Positions 26,727 through 39,658 are shown, counted from the first letter of the stretch. The stretch: 64,000 nt of DNA from Viscum album (GCA_963277665.1 OY728147.1:1264733424-1264797423); one strand, 5' to 3'. Translations and numbers: made by a program. The notes: generated by a model not told the origin, from the sequence alone.

Positions 26727-29060
26727 TTGAATGACCTGAACATTTTGAATGATAATTGTTGCTAAAAAATTAATGTTATATTATATTAAAAAACAAATCT
26801 ATATCTCCATAAAAATGAATTGAGTATAATTTGAAATGTAACCATTATGTTTTTTCTAATATATGATTTTTAGTAACTTATGACCAATTTCCAATATTAT
26901 TGTTGGAAACTATACTCATAATAATAATTTTAACATTATAAATATTTTTTATATGTAGAAAATAAAAATGAATGTTAATGTAGAATAGAGAGTTGATGGC
27001 ATCATGTAGTAAAATTATTCCATATGAAGCACATATTTTACAACATTGGGAAGAGGTGTCATTATTTGGATTCACTACTGACTAATCCCATTTCTATATT
27101 CAACAAATGTGGCTTAAATGAAATCACCCATGAGAGAAGGTCATGTTAGTGGGGATTACACTCAGTCAATGTTAGCTGAGCATCCCCTAAAACTATCACC
27201 ATCGCACACCATACCCATAAGTTATATGATGATGTAATAATGGATTATTTGTAGAGGCTTTAATTACATAATTTTTAATCCCTATTTTTAAATAAATTTT
27301 ATGTTACATCAATTCGGTTTTGATAATAGATTTTCTTAAAAATATAATCTATTTGATAAGTTGATTTCTCAGATAGAAATTTTATTTTCATAAATGATAT
27401 AATTATTATAATAATTTATGGTAAAATTTATATTAATTGATTTAATTAAATAGTATCATTTAAAAAATGTTATTTATATTTAAAAGTTAAAATAATTTTA
27501 TTTTTTCATGTGTAAGAAAACATACTATTCAATTTACTGTTCATATTCTATGTGCTATTAATTATAATTAATAAACATTTTTATAATTAAATTTTAAATT
27601 TATCATTAATAGAGAATTATTATGATAAAATAAAACTCATTTCTGAAATCTTCATGTTGAAATTTCTTAGAGTGAATTTTTGATAATATTCTAAAATATA
27701 TATATTTATTAATGAATAGTAAACTACAGTTTGAGTTTTTCTCTGTGTATAATTAAATTATTATGATATAATAAATAATATAAAATTATGGTCAAATATT
27801 TTGGATAAACATAACATAATATGTTTCCCATGTGGTTAATACCATGTGAGAATACATTGGGAACTGTTGTGGGTTTCTAGTTACTACAACCTATGTTTTA
27901 AAGGAAATTAATATACAAATCCTCCACTTTTTCTATATATACCCACCCATTTATCCATTTAATTTCATTTAAATTTCAACCTACATGATTCTATGATAGT
28001 TTTTCCTCACAAGTAATCCTCAAAAGGTGTCTTCAAGACCCTTATATTTCTAATCTTCTAGTTTTAGAAGCACTCTTTAAGGTAAGAAAAATATCAACTT
28101 CAGTTTTCCATTCAAGATTCTTTTTCATGTGGTATGTATTTAAAATATAGAAACTATGCACTTATATCCATTTTATACCATCCATTTACTATATTAAGAT
28201 CCTTTTAGGAATGTGAATCCATTGTACACTCTCATTTTAGTGATTTTTAAAACCAGGTTTCATTGTTGTTATGCTTCTAGATTTTCTTATAAAATATTAT
28301 ATCTTATTCTCAAGAAATTATCTAATTTGGTTTAATAAATAAAAAACCCACTATATTTTTAGGGTTTATTAAAATATATTTCAAAATAAACTATTTTATT
28401 CATGGGTTAACATTAATTAATTCATCATTAATTTTTCATGGCATAGTAATGACATAATGATCATATCTTTATGCAATTTTTTAAAACATAACGATTTCGA
28501 TATAAAACCAATTTCATTTCTTCTTTTTGAGTTATTTATCATATTTTTTATTATGATATATGCGGTAAAAATTAATAAAATCATATGAAGGGTGTTTCCT
28601 GATATCAATCCAATTTATTGGGTAACGAATTTAATATCCTTTGATGGTATACTTTTTGAAACCTTAGTGATATAATTATGAATGTGTAAATAAAATGTTT
28701 TAGCCTCATTTACATGACATGATTCATTTTTTTACTATGATTTGCCTCCATTTTTCTTCTCTAATTCATTTATGATATTATTGATGTTCTTATCAATGAT
28801 TCTCATGATAACATGTAAAATGGTTCCCATAGTTTCCATTACTAGGACTTATACTCACCCTATGCATTATTCTATGTCCCCATGATAGGAGAATTATAAA
28901 AGATACATTAAGGGAAGTAAATAAATATACATTCAAGTGGATTAAATGAATGTTTTATATTTTCATGTATTATATACCTTTTTCAGAAAATGAAACAATA
29001 AACCATCCTCTATTTTTATAAAGTAATGTAATGTTTTGTAATAAAAATGGGGAAACCCTC
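26727..29060 (+). mobile_element. Element D: 5' LTR (2.3 kb, shortened)
   Basis: It aligns with the LTR at 34048. Matches are (tt)gaatgacctgaa at the start, gaaactatactcataataat (26908) against gaagctatactcttaataat (34241), then the region around ccatatgaagcac (27019), and the TATA region. The alignment runs to about 29040, which pairs with about 36430; the last 1.1 kb of the 3' copy is absent here. The end is set by the primer site at 29062. TATA-like ctatatatacccacc is at 27933-27947, and a splice-donor-like aaggtaagaaa is at 28079. Confidence 0.7.
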
Positions 29061-29061
29061 G

Positions 29062-29075
29062 TTGGTATCAAAGAA
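29062..29075 (+). other. Primer binding site of element D
   Basis: ttggtatcaaagaa has the first nine bases of the initiator-Met-tRNA type site intact (TTGGTATCA). It is the best preserved site in the window. Confidence 0.8.
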
Positions 29076-29239
29076 AGGTTTGTTTAATTGTGTAAATTTG
29101 GATCGTAAAACATTTAGAAGAACCCTATGGACATGATTTAAAAAAGGAAAAAATAATTTTATTTTTATGAAGTATTATGTAAATTGTTTTAGAATAATGT
29201 TATCCTTTTCTAGCTACAAACAATTGGATATTGTTTTGA

Positions 29240-29361
29240 CATAGATATACCTAGAGGTGACTACTCTGACAATGTGTGTGGGCCTCGACTCGATGTAACC
29301 TGGTACAAGAAAATAGGATTTACTGTGCACCTGGTTGGACACTTATGAGGGATATGTTTGG
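29240..29361 (+). other. Conserved leader segment of element D
   Basis: gatgtaacctggtacaagaa followed by gtgcacctggttggacac corresponds to the leader segments of C (21083) and B (57495). This ties the coding element D to the non-coding ones. Confidence 0.65.
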
Positions 29362-30370
29362 TTAGTTACAAGATTTTTATGAACCATTATGAAGGATATG
29401 TTTGAAATGTTAATGTGGTTAATGAATAAAGTACTTATGTTTTATGAAATAAAATGCATTTTCAAATATATGATATTTATATGAAAAACATTTCTCACAA
29501 AGGCTTTGTTTTTTTAGAAATTTGTAGGAAATAAGATTACATACATAAATGGTGAGCACAACTTACTAGTCCAGATGTCATTCCAATGGAATCAAAAATG
29601 TAAAACATCATATGAATGATGAATCAAACTACTAAAGTTGTGATAAAAAATTCAGTCAATCCAAGATACCAGATTAAACTCGAAGGGAAGAACTTTTTGT
29701 TGAGTCCTTCATGTTCAATTACCACCTTCTTTCAGTGGATCTACTGACCCACTGATTACTGAACACTAGATACGCTCTATATAAATGTTCTTTTCTATAC
29801 TTTGTTATTCCAAATAATATAAATTCACCATGGTTGTGTAACTCATAGAGTGACAAACTAATTAGTTGTAGACAGTAGATAAAAACATGATGCAAAGTGG
29901 GATAATAATTTGATAAAGCGGGAAGAGTATAGGGGAACATTTTTCAATAAATATTTCCCTAGTTCGATGAAAAAAATGGAAAGTTAATTCATAAAGCTAA
30001 TGCATAAGGAAAATGAATCTATAAAAAACTATGAGTCAAACTTCACAAGACATCCCCATTACACCTATATATTTTTAATGAATCATAATGGGTTGTTTGA
30101 TATTTTTTAGTGGGCTAATACCACATCTATTGAATAATCTATCCAACTATGAATATAATATCAATGTAGAGACCATAATGGGAGCTATGAAAGATGAACT
30201 AGAGTTCAAAGAGACACATTGGTCCCATATATGAAATGAAATGAAGAGATAATTATGGAAAATCATTGTTAGTAGCATTCATTAAGGATGATGAGGAGAG
30301 AATGCATAACAAACCATATGTAAAAAATGTGGGAAAAACATTCAGGGAACTATTTCTTAGGAGGAGTAAA

Positions 30371-30528
30371 TGTTACTAGTGTGGAAGATATTCCTACATT
30401 TCAATTAGTGGTCGTAGTGAGGTGAAGCATCAATTAACAACATTATCTAAAATGCAATACTAGTGAAGGGACAACCTAAAGTCTAATTCTTTTGGTGTGG
30501 AAAACATAGGAAACATTCCAATCACTGT
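30371..30528 (+). pseudogene. Gag zinc-knuckle remnants (element D)
   Basis: Gag is the capsid/nucleocapsid protein; its CX2CX4HX4C knuckles bind the element RNA. The first, at 30371-30412, reads CY-stop-CGRYSYISIS, with the His changed to Tyr and the last Cys to Ser. The second, at 30487-30528, reads FFWCGKHRKHSNHC, with the first Cys changed to Phe. They are in different frames, so a frameshift lies between. The second resembles CFQCEIYRHYSNQF in element A (42699), which links the two gag genes. The N-terminal gag part (about 29900-30370) has no readable landmarks. Confidence 0.65.
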
Positions 30529-31124
30529 CCAAATACGAAGTGAATTGAGGTGAATAAACTTCTACCTCATCATATTCTAAGGGAGAAAGGGCATAATATT
30601 TCAATCATGATCGATGAAGTTAAATCTCTAAATGACGTTTTTATGGAACTCTAGATGATCTATCAATGCTAGAAAGTACTATGTTTGATTCTATTTCTAT
30701 GAATTTATTTATTTCTTCTATGTTGGAAAAGAATATAGAATTAATACATGAACTATAGGATGTATAAATATCATTGAAGACTCATGGAGGGACTATCCAA
30801 GCATCAAAAGTTTAAAGAAAATCAGTATTTACTTTGGTGGTCATAATAGCATAAAAAATAAAGAATTTATTCCCATGATAGAATTGGACATTATACGAGG
30901 GATGGACTAGCTCTAAAAGTATACTTCTAACATCCAATATAGAAGTAATGAAATCTCTATAGTCTTGAATAAAAAAACTACAATTTGTTATCAAAGTAGG
31001 GATAAATACACATGACATTTGTCTAGAAGAACCTCCCTTATCAATATCTAATAAAAATAAACGTGAAGATGAATAAGTAAGTAAAATTATATGAATAGAG
31101 TTTGTATAGATCATTCATGAATAC

Positions 31125-31960
31125 AATGATGTATTTCATTTGATGTTACCCAGACCTCCACCAGAAAGAGAGGTAGATTTCACCATTGAACTCATGAATG
31201 GATCCAACATGATATCAAAGTCCCCATATATGATATAAAATTTAGAGCTAGACTATTTAAAGAAACAACTTCAATACCCTTTGATGTATGGGTTTATCCG
31301 TCCATGTGTGTCTCCTTGGGGGGAAGTTGTTCTATTTGAGATGAATATGTATTGATCAATGTGGATATGCATTAAATACATAGAAATTAACTATATCATA
31401 TTGTTGAAAATGTACCCTATTCCAATAATTGATGATTCAGTTGACCCAATTCATGGGGTTCAATTATTCTCCAAGATTTATATACAATCTAGTTATGATC
31501 AGTTGGGTGTTAGGAAAGAATATAATTCAAAGAATCCCATCCATTAAAAATATGGTAATTATGAATTTGTTTTTTTATTTCATAATATCTATTTCTCTCA
31601 AAAATTTTAAAGAATAGATGAATATAATCCTTAAAGAAAACCCTGATAACATTGTTGTAGTTTCTATTAATGATATTCTAATATATTCCATAATGTGTGA
31701 GGAGCATGAAGATTCCATGTGGGTTATATTTTAATCCCTAAGTAATAAGAGGCTATTTGGAATGTATAGAAAATGTGAATTATGGTAACAAACAATTTCT
31801 TTCTTATGGAACATTGTAACCAATGCTGGAATCTCAGTTGATAGTGCAACAAAAATGATTATTGTGGAGTGGAATCATCCAATAATAGTAACTATGATTC
31901 ATTGTTTCCTTAGTTTAGAAATATATTAATGGTCGTTTGTTAAAAATATTTCACAACTTT
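31125..31960 (+). pseudogene. Reverse transcriptase domain (element D)
   Basis: From 31125 one frame reads with few stops: PPPEREVDFTIEL, GFIRPCVSPWG (31290), MYPIPIIDD, HGVQLFSKIYIQSSYDQLGV (31452-31511), KYGNYEF. After a frameshift follows VVVSINDILIYS (31654-31689) with EEHED and KCELW further on, then GISVD (31832). These are the classic Ty3/gypsy reverse transcriptase blocks in the right order. Catalytic residues are lost: the first Asp is Tyr (codon 31479-31481) and the first Asp of the (Y/F)(I/V)DD box is Asn (codon 31669-31671). With at least three stops and a frameshift it is dead. The family call is very secure. Confidence 0.93.
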
Positions 31961-32844
31961 CCAATACAATAATGTTGTTTTCTCCGAAAGGGGATATCTT
32001 TTTCTAAACACAGTAGTATTGGGAATGTATTAAAAAATATGAAAAATATATTTTTTATTGAACTTTGGATAACTCTACCCTCTATCAGTGTAGGATTCAT
32101 TATTTTTATTTATACATATCTAAATTCTCTTGTGTGAGTTTTCATATAAAATGAAAAGCTGTTTACTTATATATTTTGATAGTTCAATATTCATGGGATG
32201 AATTATACAAAGTATTAACAGGAGTTGGTTACATTATTTTGTGATGAATGTTTGGAAACACTATCTTTATGGGGAGTAATGTGATATATATATACACCAT
32301 CACTAATTGACATATATTTTCACATAAAAGGAATATAAAAATAGATAGCGGAGATAGAAGAATGTTTTTAATGAATATTGGTTTTCAATTAATTATAATC
32401 CTGGATTAGACAAATAAAAGTTGATGAAAATTTATATTTGAATGAATTTTTTGTTTTAGAGTTGATGGAAATTATAGGAGATTATTTGATCAATGACCTT
32501 TTAAAACTAGACATGGAAATCATATGGTAAGGGACATCATAATATCTATCCAAAATGATTTCCCAAAATTCAATTTAAGATTATATCAAGAAATATCTAA
32601 GATAATATCCTCTGTTAAATAATAGAATAGAGGCTATGAATAATGGGATGTTTCATGAGTTCAATAATGATCTTGAAGGTTAACAAAAAATTTCTACAAG
32701 GATTTGTGTTCAATATATTCTATAAATAAAGTAGGGGATAATGGATTAATAGCATATATCTACATATTATATACTTCATGGATGCATGAAAATTTATAGG
32801 GGATATCCTGAAAATTATTAGTGGGATAATGTGAAAAGGGAGAT

Positions 32845-33354
32845 TGTCGACTACACAAAAAGGTACCCAGCTGTCAAGTAGTGAATGCAAAGCTACAACT
32901 TACAAAATGTGTATATAACAAACTACATATACCATCATGTATGTGGGATAACATCAGTATATAATATTTAATTTTCTTCCAGAAAAAATCTAAATGAATT
33001 AAGAAGATTTGGGATATAGTGGATCGTCTCATGAAGAATTCCCATTATATCTCTATTTGATAAGATTTACCTCTTAACCAAATTGCCACAATATAGTAAA
33101 ATAATGTGGCAATACATATTGGACTTCCACTTTATATAGTTCTTCATTATCTTCCATGTTTTACATAAAAAAATTGGATAAGTATTCAGCATGCTCTGAA
33201 TACTGAATTGAATTTTAGTATGGTCCTTCACCCATTAACTGATGACCAATGTGAAAGGACTATTCTAGCACATGAAGACATTCTATGATCATACTTACTT
33301 GAATTTCAAGTTGCAATGGATCAGCACCTCCAATTAGTTTATTTTTTCATGAAA
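32845..33354 (+). pseudogene. Integrase zinc-finger and core remnant (element D)
   Basis: PSCQVVNAKLQ (Cys codon 32872-32874) matches the second Cys and following part of the integrase zinc finger (family: CxxCQQVKAEHQ). In the same frame, IWDIVDRLMKNSHYISI starts at 33007, HALNTELNFS follows, and LHPLTDDQCERTI contains the catalytic Glu (codon 33253-33255). The segment with the second catalytic Asp reads YIVLHYLPCFT, so that Asp is gone. Several stops interrupt the frame. The first core Asp is not identifiable. Confidence 0.88.
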
Positions 33355-33529
33355 CAAAAACATCCATTTGAATATTCAAATGGTACCCTACGAAGATTTG
33401 TTTGAAAATCGATGAATTAATCTTACTAGTTAGCAAAAAGTCGGTGATAGAATGATTCTGTGGCCTTATCATGAGTAAGAGATGAGAGAAAATGATCATT
33501 CCATCCAAAAAAAAATAATGGCTGCATAG

Positions 33530-34010
33530 ATTTAGAAGAAGATTTATGCTAACAACAATCAATGGGAGTTAATATTCAATTCCAGGGATGAATTATTGAT
33601 TATAATTTCATTGTGTAAAAGTGTTATGTGGGTTAAGAAGAAATTGATGCATAGACTTGGTATATTTTCCCCAATTAAATCTCTGATCTCATAGGATTGG
33701 CAACCTATAAACTATAACATCACCTAAATATGTTCATGTTCATTATATTTTCCTTATATCTCTCTTAAGAAAGTAAATACTCGACCCTTCACATATAATG
33801 AATCTTGAGGTTGTACAACTGGAACAAGACATCACATATGAGGAGCAGCTGGTAGATATCGTGGACCATATAGACAATGTTATATGAAAAAAAACTACCC
33901 ACCATGTTAAAGTGTTGTGCCGTAACCAAACATATGAATAATCCATGCGGGAGCTATGGGAAATAATGAGACACATGTTTCAGCACCATTTTGAAAAAGA
34001 GAGAATGAGA
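33530..34010 (+). pseudogene. Integrase C-terminal domain remnant (element D)
   Basis: KKIYANNNQWEL and GDELL-like RDELLIIISLCK (33535-33610) correspond to the QKSYAD / GD-VFL-VSP region. Later in one frame come LEQDITYEEQLVDIVDHID (33806-33890), KKTTHHVKVLCRNQTYE and RELWEIMRHMFQHHF (to about 33998), the usual pol end with its Trp-Glu-x-Met-Arg motif. Frameshifts and stops separate the pieces. It ends about 30-40 bp before the purine tract. Confidence 0.85.
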
Positions 34011-34035
34011 TGAAATTATATTGAAGAAATTACAT

Positions 34036-34047
34036 AAGGGGGAAGAA
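34036..34047 (+). other. Polypurine tract of element D
   Basis: aagggggaagaa is immediately followed by TGTAATGACC, the 3' LTR start. Confidence 0.85.
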
Positions 34048-37000
34048 TGTAATGACCAAAATTTTTGAAAATGATAATTATTTCCACAAAATGTGTGCTA
34101 AATTAAATAACACAAGAAAATTATATCTGTTTAATAATGATAAAAGTATAATTAGAAATGAGACCATCGATTTTCGACTGTTACATGATTGTGCCTTAAT
34201 TATAAAAGTTATTCAACTATGAACATTGTCTAGTGTGATTTTTTGAAGCTATACTCTTAATAATTATTTTAATGTTATAATTATTGATTATAAGTAGAAA
34301 TGAAAAAGTAAAATTAATATAGAAAGAAGAGATGTTGGAATTATCCTATAGAGTCATCCCATACGAAGAAAATTGTCATAAAATTTGAAGGAGTTAGCTT
34401 CTTTTTTCCTCACTCTATATCAAGCCTAATCTAAGCATCATCAAATGAGGTTTGAATGGAATTTCCTATGATAGAAGCTCAATATAGTAGTGATTACCAC
34501 TCACATAATGATTGTCGAATTTCCCCATGAATCTATCACCATTACACACCTTAACCGTTAGATGTAAATAGATGTTATAAGTGGGTATGTATCAATTACT
34601 TAGTTACGTAATGTTTAATCCCTTTTTATAAATAACCTTTTTGATCCATCAATTTCATTTTGATAATAGTTCTTCATAAAAGTATGAAAAATTTTACAAA
34701 TATATTTTTCTAATATAAATTTTTCATTTGAAAAATGATATAGTTATTATATTAAATGAAGGTATAATGAATAATAATTATTTTAATTAACTGGAATTAT
34801 TAAAACAAACTTATTTAAATTAAAATGAAAAAAATATTTTTTTGAGTGTTAGAATTGTAACTATGCATTTTACTATCCATTTTACTATGACTTTTCCATC
34901 TGATATTATTTTTAATAAATAATTATTTTTATATTTTAAAGTTAAATTTACAATATAGAGAGAATTAATTTGATAATATGAGAATAAATTTTTAAATGAT
35001 CATGTCAAAATTTGGTTAAGGTATATTTATAATTATTTGAAAAAAATAATTTTTTATAATAATAAAAATATATTTTGAGTTTTTCAGTATATTTAATGAT
35101 ATGATAATGATGTAATAAGTAACAATAAATTCTGGTACAAAATTTTGTACTGCCATAACATAATAAGTGCCTCATGTGGCCAATACCATTCGCAAATACT
35201 TTGGGCAATCCAATTATTTTGCAATTTACCACTACCAACGTGTCCAAGGAAATTAGTAATCAAATCCAGCCGTTTGATATATATAAACACCAATTTTTCT
35301 ATTTCAATTAATTATCATGTTTTTCAACACAATGATATGATATTTTTACCTCCCATGTATTCCTCCCAATGTTTCCTAAAGATCCCAAGTTCCCAATAAT
35401 AGTGGTTTTGGAACACTATTCACGATAAAATAAATATCCACCTCTCCTTTCCATTAATGTTTCATATTTATGTGGTATGTCATCAAAATTTACAAAATAT
35501 TTTATTATATCCATTTAATTACACACCTTTATTGTTTTAGGATTCTTTAATGATTGATATTCCTTAATCCCCTTGCCTTTTAATGTTTTCTATAACCATG
35601 TTTCATTCCATTATGTGCCCTGATTTTCTTCACATAATTTCTCTTTTTTTCTCCAGATAATATCTTATATTCTTTTCTAAATACCAAATCCAATTACTTT
35701 TCAAGTTTTATTAAATTATATGTAAAAAACATATACTTTACTCTTGTATTAACAGACACAAAACCCTCCTTCATTTTTCATTGTTTAATAATAACATAAA
35801 GATATTGTCTGTTAGAAATTTTTTAAAATGAAATGATTTTGATATGAATCATGTTACTTTTCTTCTATATTGGTTATTTCTAAAAGGTTTTATTATGATC
35901 TATGTATCACATTAATTAAGATATATTAATTTGGTTCCCTGAAATCCCTGAAATTGATTAGGTAAATAATTTAATCTCTTTAGATGACATGTTTTAGGAT
36001 ACATTGGTGAATATAGATGGGAAATTTTATGAAACATCTTCGAAAACTTTGGCGATATTCTTGTGAAGGTATAAATTAATGGTTTTATCCATATTTAAAT
36101 TTTATTATTTATGTTATGATTACTATGATATATATATTTTCCCTTTTTTACACCTTTATGATATTCTTTATGTTTTTATCTATAATTCTGATGATCACAT
36201 GTAAATTGTTTCCCTAAATATCCCTTACATGACCTTATACTCACCCTTTCCAATGATATGTGTCCCTAGGTTATGACATTATATAATATTAAATATGTTG
36301 AATCAATGAAGAATCCACTTATGTTTATTAAATGAATTTTTTATTTTTGGATTTATTTTTTACCTTTTTTCATAATAAACTAATCATTAAAAGACCCTAT
36401 GTTTGTGTAATTTAGTTTAATGTTTTCTAATTAATAGAATGTATACTATATTTATTCATTCATTGTATGGTTTAGGGGTATGGAGAAGTTTTTTTTATAA
36501 ATCCAATTCATTTTCTATGGGATATTCTATGATTAATTGATGAGATAATTATGAGATCCATTTCATTTCAATTATAAATGTTCTCATGGTATGTTTGATG
36601 AAACCAATTTTTTTCCATGGGTTCTATTGTGATGAATGTTCTAATATTTTTTAGAACTCTTGTGTATTGTTTTTTTATATGATTCTAGTAATGTTATACA
36701 CATGAAAAGTGTTCATGTTATCACCAAAATAATTTTCCAACTAAGATGACTTCCTCTAATGTTACAAAATCATTATTAAGGATATAATCGAATGATAACA
36801 TATTTATTTGACCTTTATATGTTTCATGATTATGATTAAGGGATTATTATGAAACCCATTCATTTTTCATAAGTTATTCTATGATAAATTGATGAGATAA
36901 TTATGATACTCATTTCCATTCTACTCGTTATGATATGATTGTATGAATTCTAAAACCAATTTAATTTCATGGGTTTTAACTTGATTAATGTTTTATTTTA

Positions 37001-37547
37001 TTGGGGATCACCTATTATGTGATTAATATCATGGAGGTTGTCCTTAAAAAATGTTTTTCTATTATTATATATTTTATAGAAATCAATATATTGTGTCAAT
37101 GTTATGCTCTCATGGACATTTTTATTTGATTAAATTATTATTAATCCCCTATGAACTACTTAGATTTATGACATGACTCTTGTTTTTTATCTATGATATG
37201 GATGGTATGGTTTTTCAGTTGTTATCCTTGCATTGTCATACTCTTATATACATTTTATATTTAAATATCACTTGTTAACACTAAAGGATAATCTACGGTC
37301 ACCCTTTATTAGTTTTCCTTTCCCCATGTGTTAAAGAAATTAATATTTTATGATAGGTTTCAGAAGAATGAGAGTTATGCAAATCATTGTGGAAAATGAT
37401 ATATTTCACTTATGAACCAGTTATTTATATATCAATTCTTCCAAATCCAATATACCCAAATTCTTATGTCATTAGAATATATTATATATAATTGATATTT
37501 TTTTATTAAAATCTATCATTTATGTATAATTATTATGGGTCTCTACA
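34048..37547 (+). mobile_element. Element D: 3' LTR (3.5 kb)
   Basis: It starts TGTAATGACCAAAATTTTTG and ends gggtctctaca at 37547, the same terminal word as element A's 5' LTR. A TATA-like gatatatataaacacc is at 35276-35289. A cacccttt-ttagttttcctttccccatg-ttaaagaaat motif (37301-37340) is shared with the other LTRs near their 3' ends. The four-unit leader block is absent, which accounts for much of the length difference from the 4.2-4.9 kb LTRs of A, B, C and E. The open frames seen in it (for example 35145-35399) are chance. Confidence 0.8.
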
Positions 37548-37848
37548 CCGAAGTGGTCTTACTAAGAATATGGTAAAACTAAATAAGATAGAATCTATAT
37601 AGGATTTAACTAGAGGACCTAGGAATGACATGTTTTGAGAATTAACTACTATATATGAATAATTATAAATTTTCCTTTATAACCCCACACAGAAATGAAT
37701 TTTTTAGATTTTAGAGAAGTTATCATCATTCCCGTCCATTATAAAGATCATTATTCGTAAAATTCATTCCACGTGGACTGGATTATATATAATAAAAAAT
37801 ACTTTCTCATATATAAATGAGGATTTTTTGAATTATCCAATGGAGGAG
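37548..37848. other. Spacer between elements D and A
   Basis: This is 300 bp of AT-rich sequence without recognised features. Its last five bases (37844-37848, aggag) are the left target-site duplication of element A, so the stretch continues at 48523 in the pre-insertion sequence. Confidence 0.7.
37844..37848 (+). repeat. Target-site duplication, left copy (element A)
   Basis: aggag directly precedes the LTR start TGCAACAACCCG. The identical aggag follows the 3' LTR at 48518-48522. Gypsy elements make 5-bp duplications. Confidence 0.9.
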
Positions 37849-37936
37849 TGCAACAACCCGAGATTTTATGAGGATTATTATTTTTAATTTGATTGAGGTT
37901 TTTTTTGTACACTACACCAAGTTTATCTTGTACTAT

Positions 37937-38170
37937 ACGCAACACCATATTAGCGTGCAGTATACGCAACACTATTGTTGGCTCGTGTTACCCACAATTT
38001 CAAGTTTGTTTTGTGGAAATTATTTTACGCAACATTAATTATAGATTTTGTTTAATGTATAAATGAAATAAGATTTGATTATTTTATGCGCAACACCAAA
38101 TGGTGCATTCACTACACGCATCCCTGACTTGGCTTGCATTACACGCAATCAAGACCTTCCTCGATAGTGT
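37937..38170 (+). repeat. Repeated ACGCAACA-type word in U3 of element A
   Basis: tatacgcaacacc (37935), tatacgcaacact (37962), tttacgcaacatt (38023), tatgcgcaacacc (38086), tacacgcatcc (38114) and tacacgcaatc (38141) lie within the first 300 bp of the LTR. The 3' LTR keeps several (for example 44480 and 44630) in more mutated form, and element C has one at 23129. Such clustered words upstream of a promoter could be protein-binding sites; that is an inference. Confidence 0.6.
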
Positions 38171-39658
38171 GTGTGGTACAAAATACCGAGTTTCATTAAA
38201 TGAGATATTTTTATAATATTCCTATGAACTGGCCATAATGAATAGTAATACCCAATTTTTGAAATTTTATAAATTTTATTTTTCAAAATGGACTTCATTT
38301 TTGGATTCGGAAAATAGAAATTATCCTAGGGTGAATTTTTGGTATTTTTCTGAATACTTTCAATTTTTGATGAATAGTGAAAACAGTAGCTTACTATTTG
38401 AAAACATACTTATTATTTAAATAATTATTTATTTTATTTAAATTTATTTTAGGTCAAAATTGATACATAATACCTATATAAGTTCAATGTAATTCATTGG
38501 ATTCATTTTATAATAATTTTAGATATATAAAATTTTTATTGAACATTTCACCATATTTTACCCACCTCCTAAGAGAATTTGGAAATTAACATAAAACATA
38601 ATTTTACCACTTTTGTGAGTGGAATTTAAAAAATATGAGAGACATTATTAATATAATGGACTAAAATTTGGTTCAATGAGATGAACATAATTTTTAGTGA
38701 ATAGTAACTTTTTTACTTTTATTTATCACAGTAAAATGTAAATATTGTAATTAAGGGTAAAAATGATATTATTATTACCATAAAACATATCCTAATTCTA
38801 TTGGATAATTTTTATTCGACCAAAAACAACCTTAGTAATAAAATATGACCATTTAGGTCCACTTGGATTAGATTAGGACATTTATTATTAATTTATTTAA
38901 AGAAGGGTTAAAATAGTTAAAATCAAAGTTTAATAACTAAATCATTTTTAATATAGGGTTATATATAAGATAAATTAGACTATAAATATTCATTATAATT
39001 CTAAAACTATTTCCTTCATAATTGTATTTTATTTATAACTCATAGACATTATATAATTTAATTTATTTATGACACAATGGTGATGCAGTAATTACCTATA
39101 TAATGAAATATTAAAATAATTGATATTATAAATACCCAAAAATATGTAATTTGAGACTTTTTATGAATTCTACAAATTTTATACGTCAATATGACATGTT
39201 ATTATTGATATAATTAACTTTTTTCTAACAAATCATGTTGTTATGATTTTCACAAAAATCAATTACCAAATAGGGTCAAAATTGACATAAAATAGTTTTT
39301 TAAAACAAATATTATATTATTAATTAATATTTTATTCCTAAAAAATTAACGATCAGCCAAATGACTTAGATAAGGATATATATATTAACAATGAACCACT
39401 TGGGGTTCTTTTAAATTCTTATAGTAAGTTAATTAACCATATAGTTTAAGAAAACAAGAAGACGCGGTAAACGTTAAATTATTTAACTTAGAGTTAAATT
39501 TAAAAGTTAAGGTTAAAATAGTAACCTAAACATTTCTAAATACTATTGGTTGAAAGCATTTAGACCCATCCCTTCTTTATCTTAAAAATATATCAATTTG
39601 GAGATATTATACACCAAATATGACATTATTATAAAATAATATTTTATGTTTTTCCAAA

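Larger units (their letters stand above)
26727..37547 (+). mobile_element. Element D: gypsy retrotransposon with gag-pol remnants
   Basis: The order is 5' LTR 26727-29060, primer site 29062, leader, gag zinc knuckles 30371-30528, reverse transcriptase 31125-31960, integrase 32845-34010, purine tract 34036, 3' LTR 34048-37547. Reverse transcriptase before integrase makes it Ty3/gypsy, not copia. The initiator-Met-tRNA primer site, long LTRs and two successive zinc knuckles suggest the chromovirus side (Del/Tekay-like); a chromodomain cannot be verified. All reading frames are broken. No protease or RNase H could be read with confidence. Its LTRs lack the leader block of A, B, C and E. The left end abuts element C's 3' LTR, suggesting insertion into it, but no matching target duplication is seen (tttat on the left, ccgaa on the right). 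Confidence 0.8.

Noticed and set aside
30812..31114. 100-codon minus-strand open frame
   Set aside because: It is the opposite strand of the degraded protease / reverse transcriptase start of element D.
33743..33976. 77-codon minus-strand open frame
   Set aside because: It is a shadow of the integrase C-terminus read on the plus strand.
35145..35399. 84-codon open frame in element D's 3' LTR
   Set aside because: It overlaps two minus-strand frames, lies around the TATA region of an LTR, and is not kept in the 5' LTR.
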